Assembly (NCBI RefSeq): GCF_900129905.1
Contig: NZ_FQXG01000010.1
Location: 1-64,000 of the forward strand
Direction of reading: 5' to 3'
DNA: 64,000 nt
DNA from: Ferrimonas marina
GTDB taxonomy: Bacteria; Pseudomonadota; Gammaproteobacteria; Enterobacterales; Shewanellaceae
Shown here piece by piece: positions 1 through 8,738 of this stretch. A model generated the notes under the pieces. The model saw only the letters and a program-made list of their open reading frames with translations, was not told the origin of the DNA and ran no database searches. Position 1 is the stretch's first letter. Each line of letters starts with the position of its first letter. Both the position numbers and the translations under genes were made by a program.

Positions 1-148
1 TTAGTCCGAAGACCAAATTACTCTGCATGTTGTGCAGTCACTCAGTAGCATCGAGAAAATGATGATTTCTCAATCCTGCGTGAGTGCCCACACAGATTGT
101 CTGACAAATTGTTAAAGAGCGTTGCTTCGTTGCCGAAGCAGGATGCGT
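1..148 (-). ncRNA. 16S rRNA operon leader with boxA antiterminator
   Basis: On the minus strand the stretch GCTCTTTAACAA (109-120) is the boxA of ribosomal antitermination. It is followed by a sequence almost identical to the E. coli rrn leader (CAGACAATCTGTGTGGGCAC, within about 84-104). In E. coli the 16S gene begins roughly 100 to 150 bases further on, so the mature 16S 5' end should lie just left of position 1. No mature rRNA sequence is visible in the window. Confidence 0.85.
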
Positions 149-415
149 ATCTTACGCTTCCCGTTGCTGAAGTCAAGCAGAAAATCGCGTTTTCTTTTTG
201 ACCTCAAACTTCGTGTTTTGAGCCGTTGGCTCGCCATCCCGAAGTGGAGCGCCATTTTATTCAGTTAACTTAGTGAGTCAAGGACTTTTTTACCGAGTTA
301 CCTGAGTGGCTGACGCCATGTTGACCGGTCGCTTCAGCGCGCTGCGCCGTTGTCCCTGCCAACGAGGAGCGCATTATAGGGCGGCTTTTTCATGGCGCAA
401 GGGGGAGTGACAAAA
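149..415 (-). promoter_or_regulatory. Three tandem rRNA-operon promoters
   Basis: Read leftward, three sigma-70-type promoters follow each other, each with a 16-bp spacer. P1 has TTGCGC at 395-400 and TATAAT at 373-378, followed by a GCGC discriminator as in E. coli rrn P1. It is preceded by an A/T-rich stretch at about 405-425 that could be an UP element. P2 has TTGACT at 276-281 and TAAAAT at 254-259. P3 has TTGACT at 171-176 and TAAGAT at 149-154, and its spacer resembles E. coli rrnB P2. The position directly downstream of murI matches the murI-rrs order of enteric and Shewanella genomes. Transcription starts were not measured; the assignment rests on motifs and context. Confidence 0.8.
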
Positions 416-482
416 TTCTTTTTAACTGGCGATTTATTCACCCTTGGCGCTCAGTTGATGGCCAAAAGATCAGAAGCCTGGC

Positions 483-1265
483 TCAGATGACAGTGATTTG
501 GCTGAATCCCAGGCTTTTTAGCCCGGATTGCAGCGCCGCGTTTGGCAAAGCGCCGGTGGTATAGAAGTAGGCCGCGCCACTGTCGCTGAGCTCCAATGCT
601 AACGCTTCGACCTGGTTGCCTACCCGACGTGCAACCGCCTCGCCGGAATCCACCAGATTGACCTGGCCACCGAGCAAGGCAGTGAGCTCCTCCCTTAATA
701 GCGGGAAGTGGGTACAGCCCAGCACGATGGTGTCCGGGTTGGGGTGATGCTCCAGCCATGGGGTGAGCACTTGGGCCAGTGCGGTCATGTTCACCGGAGT
801 GCCTGCCAGCTTCTGCTCCGCCATCTTTACCAGTTCTGAACTGCCGATGCGAAGGGTGGTCACCTCGGCGGCGAAGGTCTGGATCAACTCATCGGTGTAG
901 CGGCGCTGCACCGTACCTGGCGTGGCCAGCAGGCCCACCACACCGTTGCGGGTCTGCTCCGCCGCCGGCTTGACCGCCGGGACCACCCCCACCACCGGGG
1001 GCCCGATGCGCTGACGCAATGGCTCGAGCACCAGGGTCGAGGCACTGTTACAGGCGATCACCACCATGGCGACAGCATGACGCTGCAGGTGGGACTCGAT
1101 CAGCCGGACACACCCCTCTACCAGATCGTGCTCGTCCAGCTCGCCATAGGGAAAGCGGGCACTGTCGGCCAGGTAGTGGATGTCTGCCTTTGGCATCGCG
1201 GCCCGGATCTCCTGATAGATGGAGAGGCCACCGACGCCCGAATCGAAGATAACAATGGAGCCCAT
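483..1265 (-). CDS. murI: Glutamate racemase
   Basis: Converts L-glutamate to D-glutamate for peptidoglycan precursors in the cytoplasm. The 260-aa protein has the N-terminal DSGVGG motif (Asp8) and both catalytic cysteines, Cys72 in ACNSAS and Cys184 in GCTHFP. Length is normal for the family. It is the last gene before the rRNA operon promoters and diverges from trmA across about 140 bp, the same neighbourhood as in E. coli (trmA, murI, rrn) but without btuB between. No terminator is obvious between the murI stop and rrn P1, so readthrough into the rRNA operon is conceivable. Confidence 0.95.
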   Translation of the reverse strand: MGSIVIFDSGVGGLSIYQEIRAAMPKADIHYLADSARFPYGELDEHDLVEGCVRLIESHLQRHAVAMVVIACNSASTLVLEPLRQRIGPPVVGVVPAVKPAAEQTRNGVVGLLATPGTVQRRYTDELIQTFAAEVTTLRIGSSELVKMAEQKLAGTPVNMTALAQVLTPWLEHHPNPDTIVLGCTHFPLLREELTALLGGQVNLVDSGEAVARRVGNQVEALALELSDSGAAYFYTTGALPNAALQSGLKSLGFSQITVI

Positions 1266-1405
1266 ATCGCCTGTCTGCTAAACCAATGCAGTAATGAGAG
1301 GAAGGTCGTCATTCTCACACAAGCACGCCTTTGTACCAAGGAGGGGTGGACTTGACCGGGCAGGTGGTTAGAATTTGCCCCCTTTGAATCTTCGCCGGAG
1401 AATTT

Positions 1406-2500
1406 ATGGATCTCGCTGCCCTTGATCCCCGTCGCTATGACGAGCAACTCGCAGAGAAGTGCGAGCGCATGCGTGCCCTGTTTGCGCAACACGACACGCC
1501 GGAGCTGGAGGTGTTCCCCTCCCCGCCGGCGCACTACCGCATGCGGGCTGAGTTCCGGGTCTGGCACGATGGCGACAACCTGGACTACATCATGTTTGAC
1601 CAGGCCCGCCAGGAGCGGGTGGCGGTGACCCAGTACCTGCCCGCCAGCGAGCTGATCAACCAATACATGGTGAAGCTGCACGCCGCCCTGCAGCCTAACC
1701 CGGTGCTGCGCCGTAAGCTGTTCCAGGTCGACTTCCTCTCCACCCTCAGCGGTGAGCTGGTGATCAGCTTGCTCTACCATCGCCAGCTGGACGAGGCCTG
1801 GCAGGACGGGGTCCGCGAACTGCAGGCCCAATGGGGTGAGCCCAAGGTGCATTTTATCGGCCGAGCCCGTAAGCAGAAGGTCTGCCTGGAGCAGGACTAC
1901 GTTGACGAAGTGCTGCAGGTGCATGGCAAGCCGTTCCACTACCGTCAGATTGAGAACAGCTTCACCCAGCCCAATGGCAAGGTGGCGGAAAAGATGCTCG
2001 AGTGGGCGGTGGACGTGACCCGCAACAGCGAAGGGGATCTGCTGGAGCTGTATTGTGGTAACGGCAACTTCTCCCTGGCCCTGGCCCAGAACTTCCGCAA
2101 GGTGCTGGCCACCGAGCTGGCCAAGCCATCAGTGGAGGCCGCACAGCACAACATCCAGAAGAATGGCATCGACAACGTCACCATCCTGCGGATGTCGGCG
2201 GAGGACTTTACCGACGCCATCAACGGCGTGCGTGAGTTCCGCCGTCTCAAGGGGATCAACCTGGCCGACTACGACTGCAACACCATCTTTGTCGATCCGC
2301 CGCGCTCCGGCCTGGACCCGGCCACCGAGAAGATGGTGCAGGGCTACCAGCGGATACTCTACATCTCCTGCAACCCTGAGACCCTGATGGCCAACCTGGA
2401 GACCTTGGGACAAACCCACAAGATCACCCGGTTTGCCCTGTTCGACCAGTTCCCCTACACCCACCACATGGAAGCGGGTGTGCTACTCGAACGCCGCTAA
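1406..2500 (+). CDS. trmA: tRNA (uracil-54-C5)-methyltransferase
   Basis: S-adenosylmethionine-dependent enzyme that makes 5-methyluridine at position 54 of the tRNA T-loop. The 364-aa product has the SAM-binding motif [10 protein letters not shown] around residue 215, DPPRSGL around 297, and the catalytic cysteine in ISCNPET around 322. Length and motifs match E. coli TrmA. An AGGAG-like Shine-Dalgarno lies a few bases upstream of the chosen ATG. It is a single gene with its own terminator, convergent with fabR. Confidence 0.96.
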   Translation: MDLAALDPRRYDEQLAEKCERMRALFAQHDTPELEVFPSPPAHYRMRAEFRVWHDGDNLDYIMFDQARQERVAVTQYLPASELINQYMVKLHAALQPNPVLRRKLFQVDFLSTLSGELVISLLYHRQLDEAWQDGVRELQAQWGEPKVHFIGRARKQKVCLEQDYVDEVLQVHGKPFHYRQIENSFTQPNGKVAEKMLEWAVDVTRNSEGDLLELYCGNGNFSLALAQNFRKVLATELAKPSVEAAQHNIQKNGIDNVTILRMSAEDFTDAINGVREFRRLKGINLADYDCNTIFVDPPRSGLDPATEKMVQGYQRILYISCNPETLMANLETLGQTHKITRFALFDQFPYTHHMEAGVLLERR

Positions 2501-2515
2501 GCCATCCCTAAACGC

Positions 2516-2543
2516 ACAAACCCGCCGTTCGGCGGGTTTGTTG
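2516..2543. terminator. Bidirectional terminator between trmA and fabR
   Basis: Perfect GC-rich hairpin (AACCCGCC, TT loop, GGCGGGTT) flanked by short A/T tracts. It sits 16 bases after the trmA stop and about 30 bases beyond the fabR stop, so it can serve both convergent genes. Confidence 0.8.
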
Positions 2544-2572
2544 TTTCTAGCGCATGGGAAATGGGCTGCCGC

Positions 2573-3202
2573 TTATTGGTCGGTCAGGTTCTTATAGCGC
2601 TGAGAGTTCTGCAGGGCTTCGCCCCCCATAGCCAGCATGGCCACCTGGAGGATCAGGCGCTCGGTCAGGGCCTTGCGCTCGGTACGGGTCAGATCCAACG
2701 CCTCGGAGCCGGAGGAGAACACCAGTACCACCATCGCTTCCGCCTGGGCATAAGATAGTGCCTTGAGCCGACCGGCGCGGGCCTGGAGGTAATCGTTCAG
2801 CTCGTCAGTGAAGTGGCGGATCTCCCGGTTCACGGCAAAACGGAAAGCCGCTGAGGTACCGGTACGTTCGCGCAACAGCAGACGAAACACGTTGGGGTTG
2901 GAGTCGACAAACTCCATAAAGGTCTCGATGGAAGCACGGATCACGCTCCCCCCCTGCTCTGCCCGCTGGCGCCCTTTGCGCATCAGCTGGCGCAGGGTCA
3001 GACCGCCCTCGTCCACCATGGTCAGACCCAACTCTTCCATGTCCTTGAAGTGGCGATAGAAGGAGGTAGGGGCAATGCCCGCTTCCCGGGCGACCTCACG
3101 CAGACTCAAACTGGAGAAGCTGCGCTCGGCGCTCAACTGGTTGAACGCCGCGTCCACCAGGGCACGACGGGTCTTCTCTTTTTGCTGGGCTCGGATCCCC
3201 AT
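2573..3202 (-). CDS. fabR: TetR-family repressor of unsaturated fatty acid synthesis
   Basis: DNA-binding regulator that in E. coli represses fabA and fabB in response to the ratio of unsaturated to saturated acyl-ACP/CoA. The first 60 residues are nearly the same as E. coli FabR, with the helix-turn-helix around [20 protein letters not shown], and similarity continues through the ligand domain ([21 protein letters not shown]). The 209-aa length is typical. It is transcribed divergently from an acyl desaturase, and the shared 143-bp region contains a FabR-like operator. This suggests that the repressor controls the desaturase and perhaps itself. Confidence 0.93.
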   Translation of the reverse strand: MGIRAQQKEKTRRALVDAAFNQLSAERSFSSLSLREVAREAGIAPTSFYRHFKDMEELGLTMVDEGGLTLRQLMRKGRQRAEQGGSVIRASIETFMEFVDSNPNVFRLLLRERTGTSAAFRFAVNREIRHFTDELNDYLQARAGRLKALSYAQAEAMVVLVFSSGSEALDLTRTERKALTERLILQVAMLAMGGEALQNSQRYKNLTDQ

Positions 3203-3311
3203 CTTCTCTCACTCACGCTTTTCAGATCAGCAAGATAGTACAACTTGATGGACGCCTCCGCACCCTTTGCGCACGCGTAGGGGTTGCAATCGGCGCGGGA
3301 AAATCGAAAAT

Positions 3312-3329
3312 AGCTAACAAGTGTACGCC
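3312..3329. promoter_or_regulatory. Candidate FabR operator
   Basis: The 18-mer AGCTAACAAGTGTACGCC resembles the FabR operators known upstream of E. coli fabA and fabB (roughly AGCGTACA, two bases, then TGTTCGCT). It lies 16 bases before the desaturase ATG. It is just downstream of a possible promoter with TTGCAA at about 3285 and AAAATA 17 bases further on. Binding by FabR here is inferred. Confidence 0.65.
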
Positions 3330-3345
3330 GAAGAAGTTATCAAGG

Positions 3346-4458
3346 ATGACCAAGAAACCCCCTATCCTCTGGCTGAATCTCGCCATCTTTATCTCCACCT
3401 TTGCTGTCGCTGTGATTGGCGTGCCCTGGTATGGCCTGCAACACGGCTTTTCCACCGCCAGCATGGTGATTGCCGCTGTTTTCTGGTTGTGGAGTGGCAT
3501 GTCGATCACCGCTGGCTACCACCGTTTGTGGTCGCACAAGGCCTGGCAGGCCCACCCCTCGGTGCAATGGCTGCTGGCCATCGGCGGTGCCATGGCGATG
3601 CAGAACAGCATCCTGCACTGGTGCGCCGATCACCGGGTGCACCACAAGCATGTGGACGACAACGACAAAGACCCCTACTCCGCCGGCCGCGGCTTCTGGT
3701 TCAGTCACATCGGCTGGATGCTGCGCAACTACCAGCCGACCCCGGACTACAAGAACGTGCGGGATCTGCAGAAGAACGCCATCGTGATGAACCAGCACAA
3801 CCACTATGGTTGGTGGGTTCTGGGTACCAACATTGGCGCCCCGCTGTTGCTCGGTGCGCTGTTCGGCGATGCCCTGGGTACCCTGCTGCTGGCCGGATTC
3901 CTGCGCCTGGTGGTGGTGCATCACAGCACCTTCTTTATCAACTCCCTGGCCCACATCTGGGGCAGCCAGCCCTACAGCGATCAACACAGCAGCCGGGATA
4001 ACGGGGTGATCGCCCTGCTTACCTACGGTGAGGGCTACCACAACTTCCACCACACCTTTGAGTACGACTACCGCAATGGCATCCGCTGGTGGCACTTTGA
4101 CCCCACCAAATGGCTGATCCGTGCCCTGGAGAAGTGTGGCCTGGCCTCCAGTCTGCGCCGGGTGCCAGCGGGTCGGATCGAGGCGGCGCGGTTGTCGATG
4201 CAGCTCAAGTCCAGCCAACGCCTGTTGGCCGAACATCAGCTGGCCGCCGAATGGCTGCACAAGTTGGAGCTGGAGTACGAGCAGCTGCTGCATAAGATGC
4301 AGGGCTATTACGACGAGAAACAGCGCCAGTTGCAGTTAAAGCGGGCGGAACTGGACCGTAGTGCCCGTGAGCGCCTGGCCGAGCTGCGCGATGCCTTTGA
4401 ACTGCAACAGCGTCAATGGCACGCCCTGCGGGCACAGGCCCACGCAGTGCTGAACTAA
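3346..4458 (+). CDS. Membrane fatty acid (acyl-CoA delta-9 type) desaturase
   Basis: Di-iron membrane enzyme predicted to introduce a cis double bond into acyl chains. The 370-aa product shows the three histidine boxes of the family: HRLWSH around residue 60, HRVHHKH around 100 and HNFHH around 232. Hydrophobic helices lie at about 5-50 and 150-190. Residues about 285-370 form a long charged coiled-coil-like tail rich in Gln, Glu, Leu and Arg that the catalytic domain does not need. The ATG has only a weak, very close ribosome site (AAGG), so the start is less sure than the gene. Divergent from fabR, with a candidate FabR site upstream and a strong terminator downstream. Confidence 0.9.
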   Translation: MTKKPPILWLNLAIFISTFAVAVIGVPWYGLQHGFSTASMVIAAVFWLWSGMSITAGYHRLWSHKAWQAHPSVQWLLAIGGAMAMQNSILHWCADHRVHHKHVDDNDKDPYSAGRGFWFSHIGWMLRNYQPTPDYKNVRDLQKNAIVMNQHNHYGWWVLGTNIGAPLLLGALFGDALGTLLLAGFLRLVVVHHSTFFINSLAHIWGSQPYSDQHSSRDNGVIALLTYGEGYHNFHHTFEYDYRNGIRWWHFDPTKWLIRALEKCGLASSLRRVPAGRIEAARLSMQLKSSQRLLAEHQLAAEWLHKLELEYEQLLHKMQGYYDEKQRQLQLKRAELDRSARERLAELRDAFELQQRQWHALRAQAHAVLN

Positions 4459-4472
4459 CCAGCGAACTAAGA

Positions 4473-4500
4473 AAAGCGGGCCATCGGGCCCGCTTTTTTG
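4473..4500. terminator. Terminator between desaturase and acylase
   Basis: Hairpin AAAAGCGGGCC, ATC, GGGCCCGCTTTTTT beginning 15 bases after the desaturase stop. The T-run serves the plus strand and the A-run on the other side would serve the convergent acylase gene. Confidence 0.85.
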
Positions 4501-4512
4501 TTTCATCCCAGT

Positions 4513-7119
4513 TTAGCGCTGGGCTTGGATGGTTTGATCCGAGATCAGCCCTTCGAGGATGGCATCCTCAGTAAACAGCAACGGGCGCAAGGCGGTGTTG
4601 TCGGAGTAGTACTGGGTCTGATCGTTCCAATGCGGTGACTGCACGTTATTGGACTCAGAGTAGGTCAGCAACCCGCGGGCACTGGGGCCCTCTTCGCCAA
4701 AGCCCACCACCATCATCCAGCTGGAGCCGTAACGCACGTGGTATCCCGCCTCGGACAGGCTGGAGCGCATCGGTGCGCCGGTGACCGCATCGATGGCCGC
4801 CGGGTAGGCGTGCTTGGGCAGCAGGGTGTCATCCCCTTCGCTGTTGCTATACGCAAAGACGTTAAAGCCCCCTTCGAAGTTATTGGCTCCGGCCCAGGGC
4901 AGGCGCACGCCCGAGGGGGTGCCGTCCGGCAGTGACTTCTCGACAAACTGCAGGCTACCCAGGGGCGCATCCAGGGCAAAGCCGTTCTGCTCCAGGCTGG
5001 CCGCCGCGGCTGCCAGTGCTACCAGGGCGGAGCCGTCGCTGACCAGGGTGTTGGGGGTATTGACCGGATCGCGGTAGTCGAAAGGCACCGACAGCAGCTG
5101 GCTGTCAAAGCGGTAACCAAACTCTCGCAGCAGTGCACCGGCGATGGCATCCTTGTTCTGTGCCCCACCCCATTTCGCCAACGCGGCACAGGCCGGCTGC
5201 AGGTCCACACTCAGCTCAGTAGACACTACCACCTGCGTGTCGCCCTGGGCCTGGCACTGGGCCAACAGCTCCGGCAGCACCAGTTCAGCCAGGTAGGTGC
5301 GGTTGGACATCAGTGCCGCTTCCACCTCTGCAGGATTGAACAGGCCATCGTCACCGCGGGCGTCGGCCATCAGGGTCAGGCCCATGCGGGTACGCAGGCT
5401 TTGCTCACCCCGCTGCGGGCCATACAGGGGAGATACCCCTTCGATCGGCTCGGCGGGGTTGGTGGACCAGAACGAGTTGTTGGAGTTCTGTACGAAGTCC
5501 TGGCGCAGCAGCTTGGGCGCCTCCTCATAGGGCACTGCATCATCAAAGGCGTAGGTGCTGTCGTAGCCGGGCAGGATGGTAAAACCTGCCTGCTCGCGCA
5601 GCGCCATCAACACCGGATCCGAGGTCAGGTCCACCATGGCGGTCTGGGTCAAGTTGGGCACGGTGGAATCGTCGATGTAGAAGGCGTTGCCCTGGTCATC
5701 GGCGTACATGGTGTTGTTGAAGATCACCCCATCGTAATCGATGAAGGCCTGCTGAAAGCTGGCCAGATCGGTGGCCAGGTTCATGGCGATCCAGTGCTCC
5801 AGCACATCCAGGTTGGCCTCGTTGGCATCCTGGACAAAGAAGGCCAGGCTGTCGGTCCAGCCAAAGGGAGCCAGTGCCGGCGGTGCTTCCACCATGGGGC
5901 CCTTCTCGGTGAGGTAGAGGGTCTTTTGCAGTGGGATCACCTGACCCCCGCCCACGTTCACCTCGATGGTTTCCACCCGCGCTTCGATGGGCATCTCCTC
6001 GCCATCCAGCAGGTAGGTAAGGCGGTCCCCCTCTTTCAGCGCCAGCTGGTACATCACAAAGTGCTCAGCGGTGGAGAAGGTATGGGTCCAGGCCAGGTTC
6101 TGGTTGAAACCGATATTGATGGCGCCAGGCATGCCTACCAGGGAGCCCCCCATCACGTTCATCACCCCGGGGATGGTGAGGTGCGACTGCCAGAAACGCA
6201 GCTGTCCGGTATGGGGGAAGTGCGGGTTACCCAGCACGATGCCCTTGCCGTTCTCGGTGATTTCCGCCCCCAGGCCCCAGCCGTTGGAACCCAGGCCACG
6301 CTCGTTCACCTGGGGCAAGGCCATGGCATCGGCGCGATCCCGGGCCAGGGTCTGGATCTGGGCCAGCTGCACCTGACTCTGCTCATTGAGCTGGGCGGTG
6401 GCGGCGGGCACCGGCAGGTACTCTTCACCGTCACCGGGATTGGCAAAGAAGATGAGGTCAAGGAAGTTGGCCGAGCCCGGCAGATGGGCGATAGAGAACA
6501 GGTAGGTCAGCAGATCCACCGGCTCCACTGGCTGCACCCAGGGCTGACCGGCGCAAGGCAGGTTAGGGGTGGTGACGGCCCCGGAAGCCAGGTCGCCCAG
6601 ATAGAGGTTGTAGCCGGCGACAAAGCCGCTGAGCATCGCATCGGTGCGACCGGGCAGGTTGGCCATGGCCGCTTCCGCGGATTCCCGTACACGCAGCGCC
6701 TTGTAACCGAAGTCACTGATCAGGTTCTGGTTGTCCTCCACCAGCGGCATACCGGTGGCGAAATCGATGCGCTTATGGGGGCCAAAGTACTTGGAGCGCT
6801 CGCTGTTGGCCTTGATAAAGCCATCGGCCAGCAGGCAGAGGTGGTCCTCAGCCTGAGCATAACCGGAGCCAAAGGCCAGGCTCTCTAGGTTATCGGCCTG
6901 GATGTGGGGCACCCCATAGGTGGTGCGGCGGATCTGGGCGGAGAGCTGTCCCTCTGGCGCCATCAGCACCAGTTCCGGTTCCGGCTCAGGGGTAGGATCG
7001 GGATCCGTCGTCGCCGGTGGTGGTGGGGTGATCTCGGTAACGTCATCATCGTCGCCACAGCCGGTCAGCAGCATGCTGGAGGCGATGGTCATGGACAGGA
7101 CGAGGGGTAATGTTTTCAT
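4513..7119 (-). CDS. Penicillin/aculeacin/AHL acylase-family lipoprotein
   Basis: N-terminal nucleophile hydrolase of the penicillin amidase family, predicted to cleave an amide-linked acyl chain. The 868-aa precursor has a lipoprotein signal with LLTGC (lipid-anchored Cys21), then an acidic, Pro-rich linker to about residue 50. The alpha chain contains YGVPHIQA. The presumed autocleavage site is Gly277/Ser278 in LGSNGWG, so Ser278 would become the beta-chain nucleophile. Beta-chain segments such as NPHFP, HLTIPG, LAWTHT and DFVQNSN match PvdQ and aculeacin-type acylases more than true penicillin G acylases. N-acylhomoserine lactones or acylated peptides are therefore plausible substrates; this is inference. 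A good Shine-Dalgarno (AAGGA) precedes the ATG. Confidence 0.85.
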   Translation of the reverse strand: MKTLPLVLSMTIASSMLLTGCGDDDDVTEITPPPPATTDPDPTPEPEPELVLMAPEGQLSAQIRRTTYGVPHIQADNLESLAFGSGYAQAEDHLCLLADGFIKANSERSKYFGPHKRIDFATGMPLVEDNQNLISDFGYKALRVRESAEAAMANLPGRTDAMLSGFVAGYNLYLGDLASGAVTTPNLPCAGQPWVQPVEPVDLLTYLFSIAHLPGSANFLDLIFFANPGDGEEYLPVPAATAQLNEQSQVQLAQIQTLARDRADAMALPQVNERGLGSNGWGLGAEITENGKGIVLGNPHFPHTGQLRFWQSHLTIPGVMNVMGGSLVGMPGAINIGFNQNLAWTHTFSTAEHFVMYQLALKEGDRLTYLLDGEEMPIEARVETIEVNVGGGQVIPLQKTLYLTEKGPMVEAPPALAPFGWTDSLAFFVQDANEANLDVLEHWIAMNLATDLASFQQAFIDYDGVIFNNTMYADDQGNAFYIDDSTVPNLTQTAMVDLTSDPVLMALREQAGFTILPGYDSTYAFDDAVPYEEAPKLLRQDFVQNSNNSFWSTNPAEPIEGVSPLYGPQRGEQSLRTRMGLTLMADARGDDGLFNPAEVEAALMSNRTYLAELVLPELLAQCQAQGDTQVVVSTELSVDLQPACAALAKWGGAQNKDAIAGALLREFGYRFDSQLLSVPFDYRDPVNTPNTLVSDGSALVALAAAAASLEQNGFALDAPLGSLQFVEKSLPDGTPSGVRLPWAGANNFEGGFNVFAYSNSEGDDTLLPKHAYPAAIDAVTGAPMRSSLSEAGYHVRYGSSWMMVVGFGEEGPSARGLLTYSESNNVQSPHWNDQTQYYSDNTALRPLLFTEDAILEGLISDQTIQAQR

Positions 7120-7231
7120 GGGTTTTCCTTGTTGTGTCGCTCACTTCTCCCCAGTGAGTGCACCCATTCAAACAGTCGTTTCATCTCAATTCAATAGCGA
7201 CTTAGTCTTACCCCCGTACCTTTTGTGCATG

Positions 7232-7260
7232 AAAAACGGCGCCCTAGGGCGCCGCTTTGT
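7232..7260 (-). terminator. Terminator after the nuclease-fold lipoprotein gene
   Basis: Read leftward, AGCGGCGCCC, TA, GGGCGCCG followed by TTTTT. It lies 15 bases downstream of the stop of the gene ending at 7275, which separates it from the acylase gene on the same strand. Confidence 0.8.
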
Positions 7261-7274
7261 TCTACTGCCATGGC

Positions 7275-8561
7275 TTATTGGCCAAAGTCGATGTCCATCC
7301 ACACCAGTCGCTTGCCGGAGCTCAGGCTGCTGGGTTGGTTGCCATCCACGTCATACAACCATTCGGAGCCTGACGCCCCCAGTGCCGGCCAGAACACACC
7401 CATATCAGCAACGAACAGATCGTTATGGGGCAGCACATAGTCGGTGCGCCAGCCATTGATGTTGGTCCAGGTCTGGCCGTTAAGGTGCGGGCTGTTGCTG
7501 TCGCGGAAGTAATCGGTGGCACCGGCACTGCCGGGTGCGTTCTGGTTCAGGGCCGGACCAAAGCGCAGCAGGTAGCTGGTCAGCAGCAGGTTGACTGAGC
7601 CGGAGTCGCCATCGTAGGACTCCTGCCCTTCTACTGCCAGGGTGTGGGCACGCTGGTCTTCGTCGGAGGCCAGGTGACCCAGCAGCACGAAGGGACGATT
7701 CAATGCCACACCGCCGGGGCGCTGGTTGTCATCCTGGATGTAGTCGCCCTTGCCACGATCATCGATGTAGTCCGCCAGGAAGCGCAGCTGATCCCGGCTG
7801 CGCTGGTAGGGGCGCTGGGTATCGTCGCGCGGTGCCGGTGACTCCAGTTGGGTCGCGACCAGGCTGACCCGACGACCATCGGGCAGCTTCAGCGGGATAT
7901 CCACCATGTTAGAGCTCATGATACTCAGCTCGCGAAACACCTCATCCGGCATGGTGTTGTTGTCGCCCATCCCCGGGGCGCGGGCATCATCGACGTCGGC
8001 CCACTTAAAATCGCGGAAGGTGCGGACCTGGGCGGTGTCCAGCTCATAGCGGGACAACAGCACAAAGCTGTCCTGACCGTGAAAATAGCCATAGCCATTG
8101 GTGTCTTCCGGGTACTGGGAACGGATGCCGTCACCATCCACGTCCAGGGCCATCAGCTGGCCGGAGTTGGTGGCCGCCACGTAGCGGTAGTTGTAGTTCA
8201 GCGGTGACAGACCGGCACCCTGGGACACCTCCAGGTAGTTTTCCTGGAACTGGCGGATCGCCACCTCGTCGGCGATGCCGCTTTCACGCACCTGGGTGGC
8301 AAAGCCGGTCAGCAACAGCACATCCGGACGACCGCCGCTGATCTCCTGTTGCAGCATCGCTGCCAGATTTTGCAGGCGGGGATTGGTGCGGTTGGAGGTC
8401 TCCTGCACCAGGCGGTTATAGCCCATGGGCTCATCGTAGGCCATGTCCACGTGGTAGGTGGCAAAGCGGACCGTCTCCGCAAACTTACTGTTTTTGCCCG
8501 AGTCGCTACAGGCGGTCAGGGCCAGGGCCAACAAGGCCAGCCCCAGGTTTCGAAACTGCAT
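7275..8561 (-). CDS. Exported endonuclease/exonuclease/phosphatase-fold lipoprotein, probably catalytically inactive
   Basis: The 428-aa protein has a lipobox (LALTACS, Cys18) and the overall layout of the exported endonuclease/exonuclease/phosphatase family found in Shewanella and relatives. Recognisable segments are FATYHVDM near residue 33, DVLLLTGFA near 80, GQDSFVLLSRY, DQLRFLADYIDD, RPFVLLGHLASDEDQ, RTDYVLP and GVFWPA, ending in RLVWMDIDF. From memory, the family pattern at these places is FATFNV, LLLNEFD, GDxNA and SSDHRLVW. Here the metal-binding Asn, Glu, Asp/Asn and the terminal Asp-His pair all appear replaced (His, Gly, His/Leu, Gly-Lys). It may therefore be a binding protein or pseudoenzyme. 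Shine-Dalgarno GGAG precedes the ATG. Confidence 0.75.
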   Translation of the reverse strand: MQFRNLGLALLALALTACSDSGKNSKFAETVRFATYHVDMAYDEPMGYNRLVQETSNRTNPRLQNLAAMLQQEISGGRPDVLLLTGFATQVRESGIADEVAIRQFQENYLEVSQGAGLSPLNYNYRYVAATNSGQLMALDVDGDGIRSQYPEDTNGYGYFHGQDSFVLLSRYELDTAQVRTFRDFKWADVDDARAPGMGDNNTMPDEVFRELSIMSSNMVDIPLKLPDGRRVSLVATQLESPAPRDDTQRPYQRSRDQLRFLADYIDDRGKGDYIQDDNQRPGGVALNRPFVLLGHLASDEDQRAHTLAVEGQESYDGDSGSVNLLLTSYLLRFGPALNQNAPGSAGATDYFRDSNSPHLNGQTWTNINGWRTDYVLPHNDLFVADMGVFWPALGASGSEWLYDVDGNQPSSLSSGKRLVWMDIDFGQ

Positions 8562-8738
8562 GGGTTACTCCGTACCGCATCACCGAAGATCTGTGGCGAG
8601 GATTATGCCCCATTTCCCCTGCCTGCTGATGGCAAATTTCTGGTTCTGTGTGGTTTTTAATCAAATCCTGTTAGTTATGTCGCACTTCGGTATCAGTGCA
8701 GTAATATCGTAGCTTGCCGAAGTTAATGGACTGCCCCA

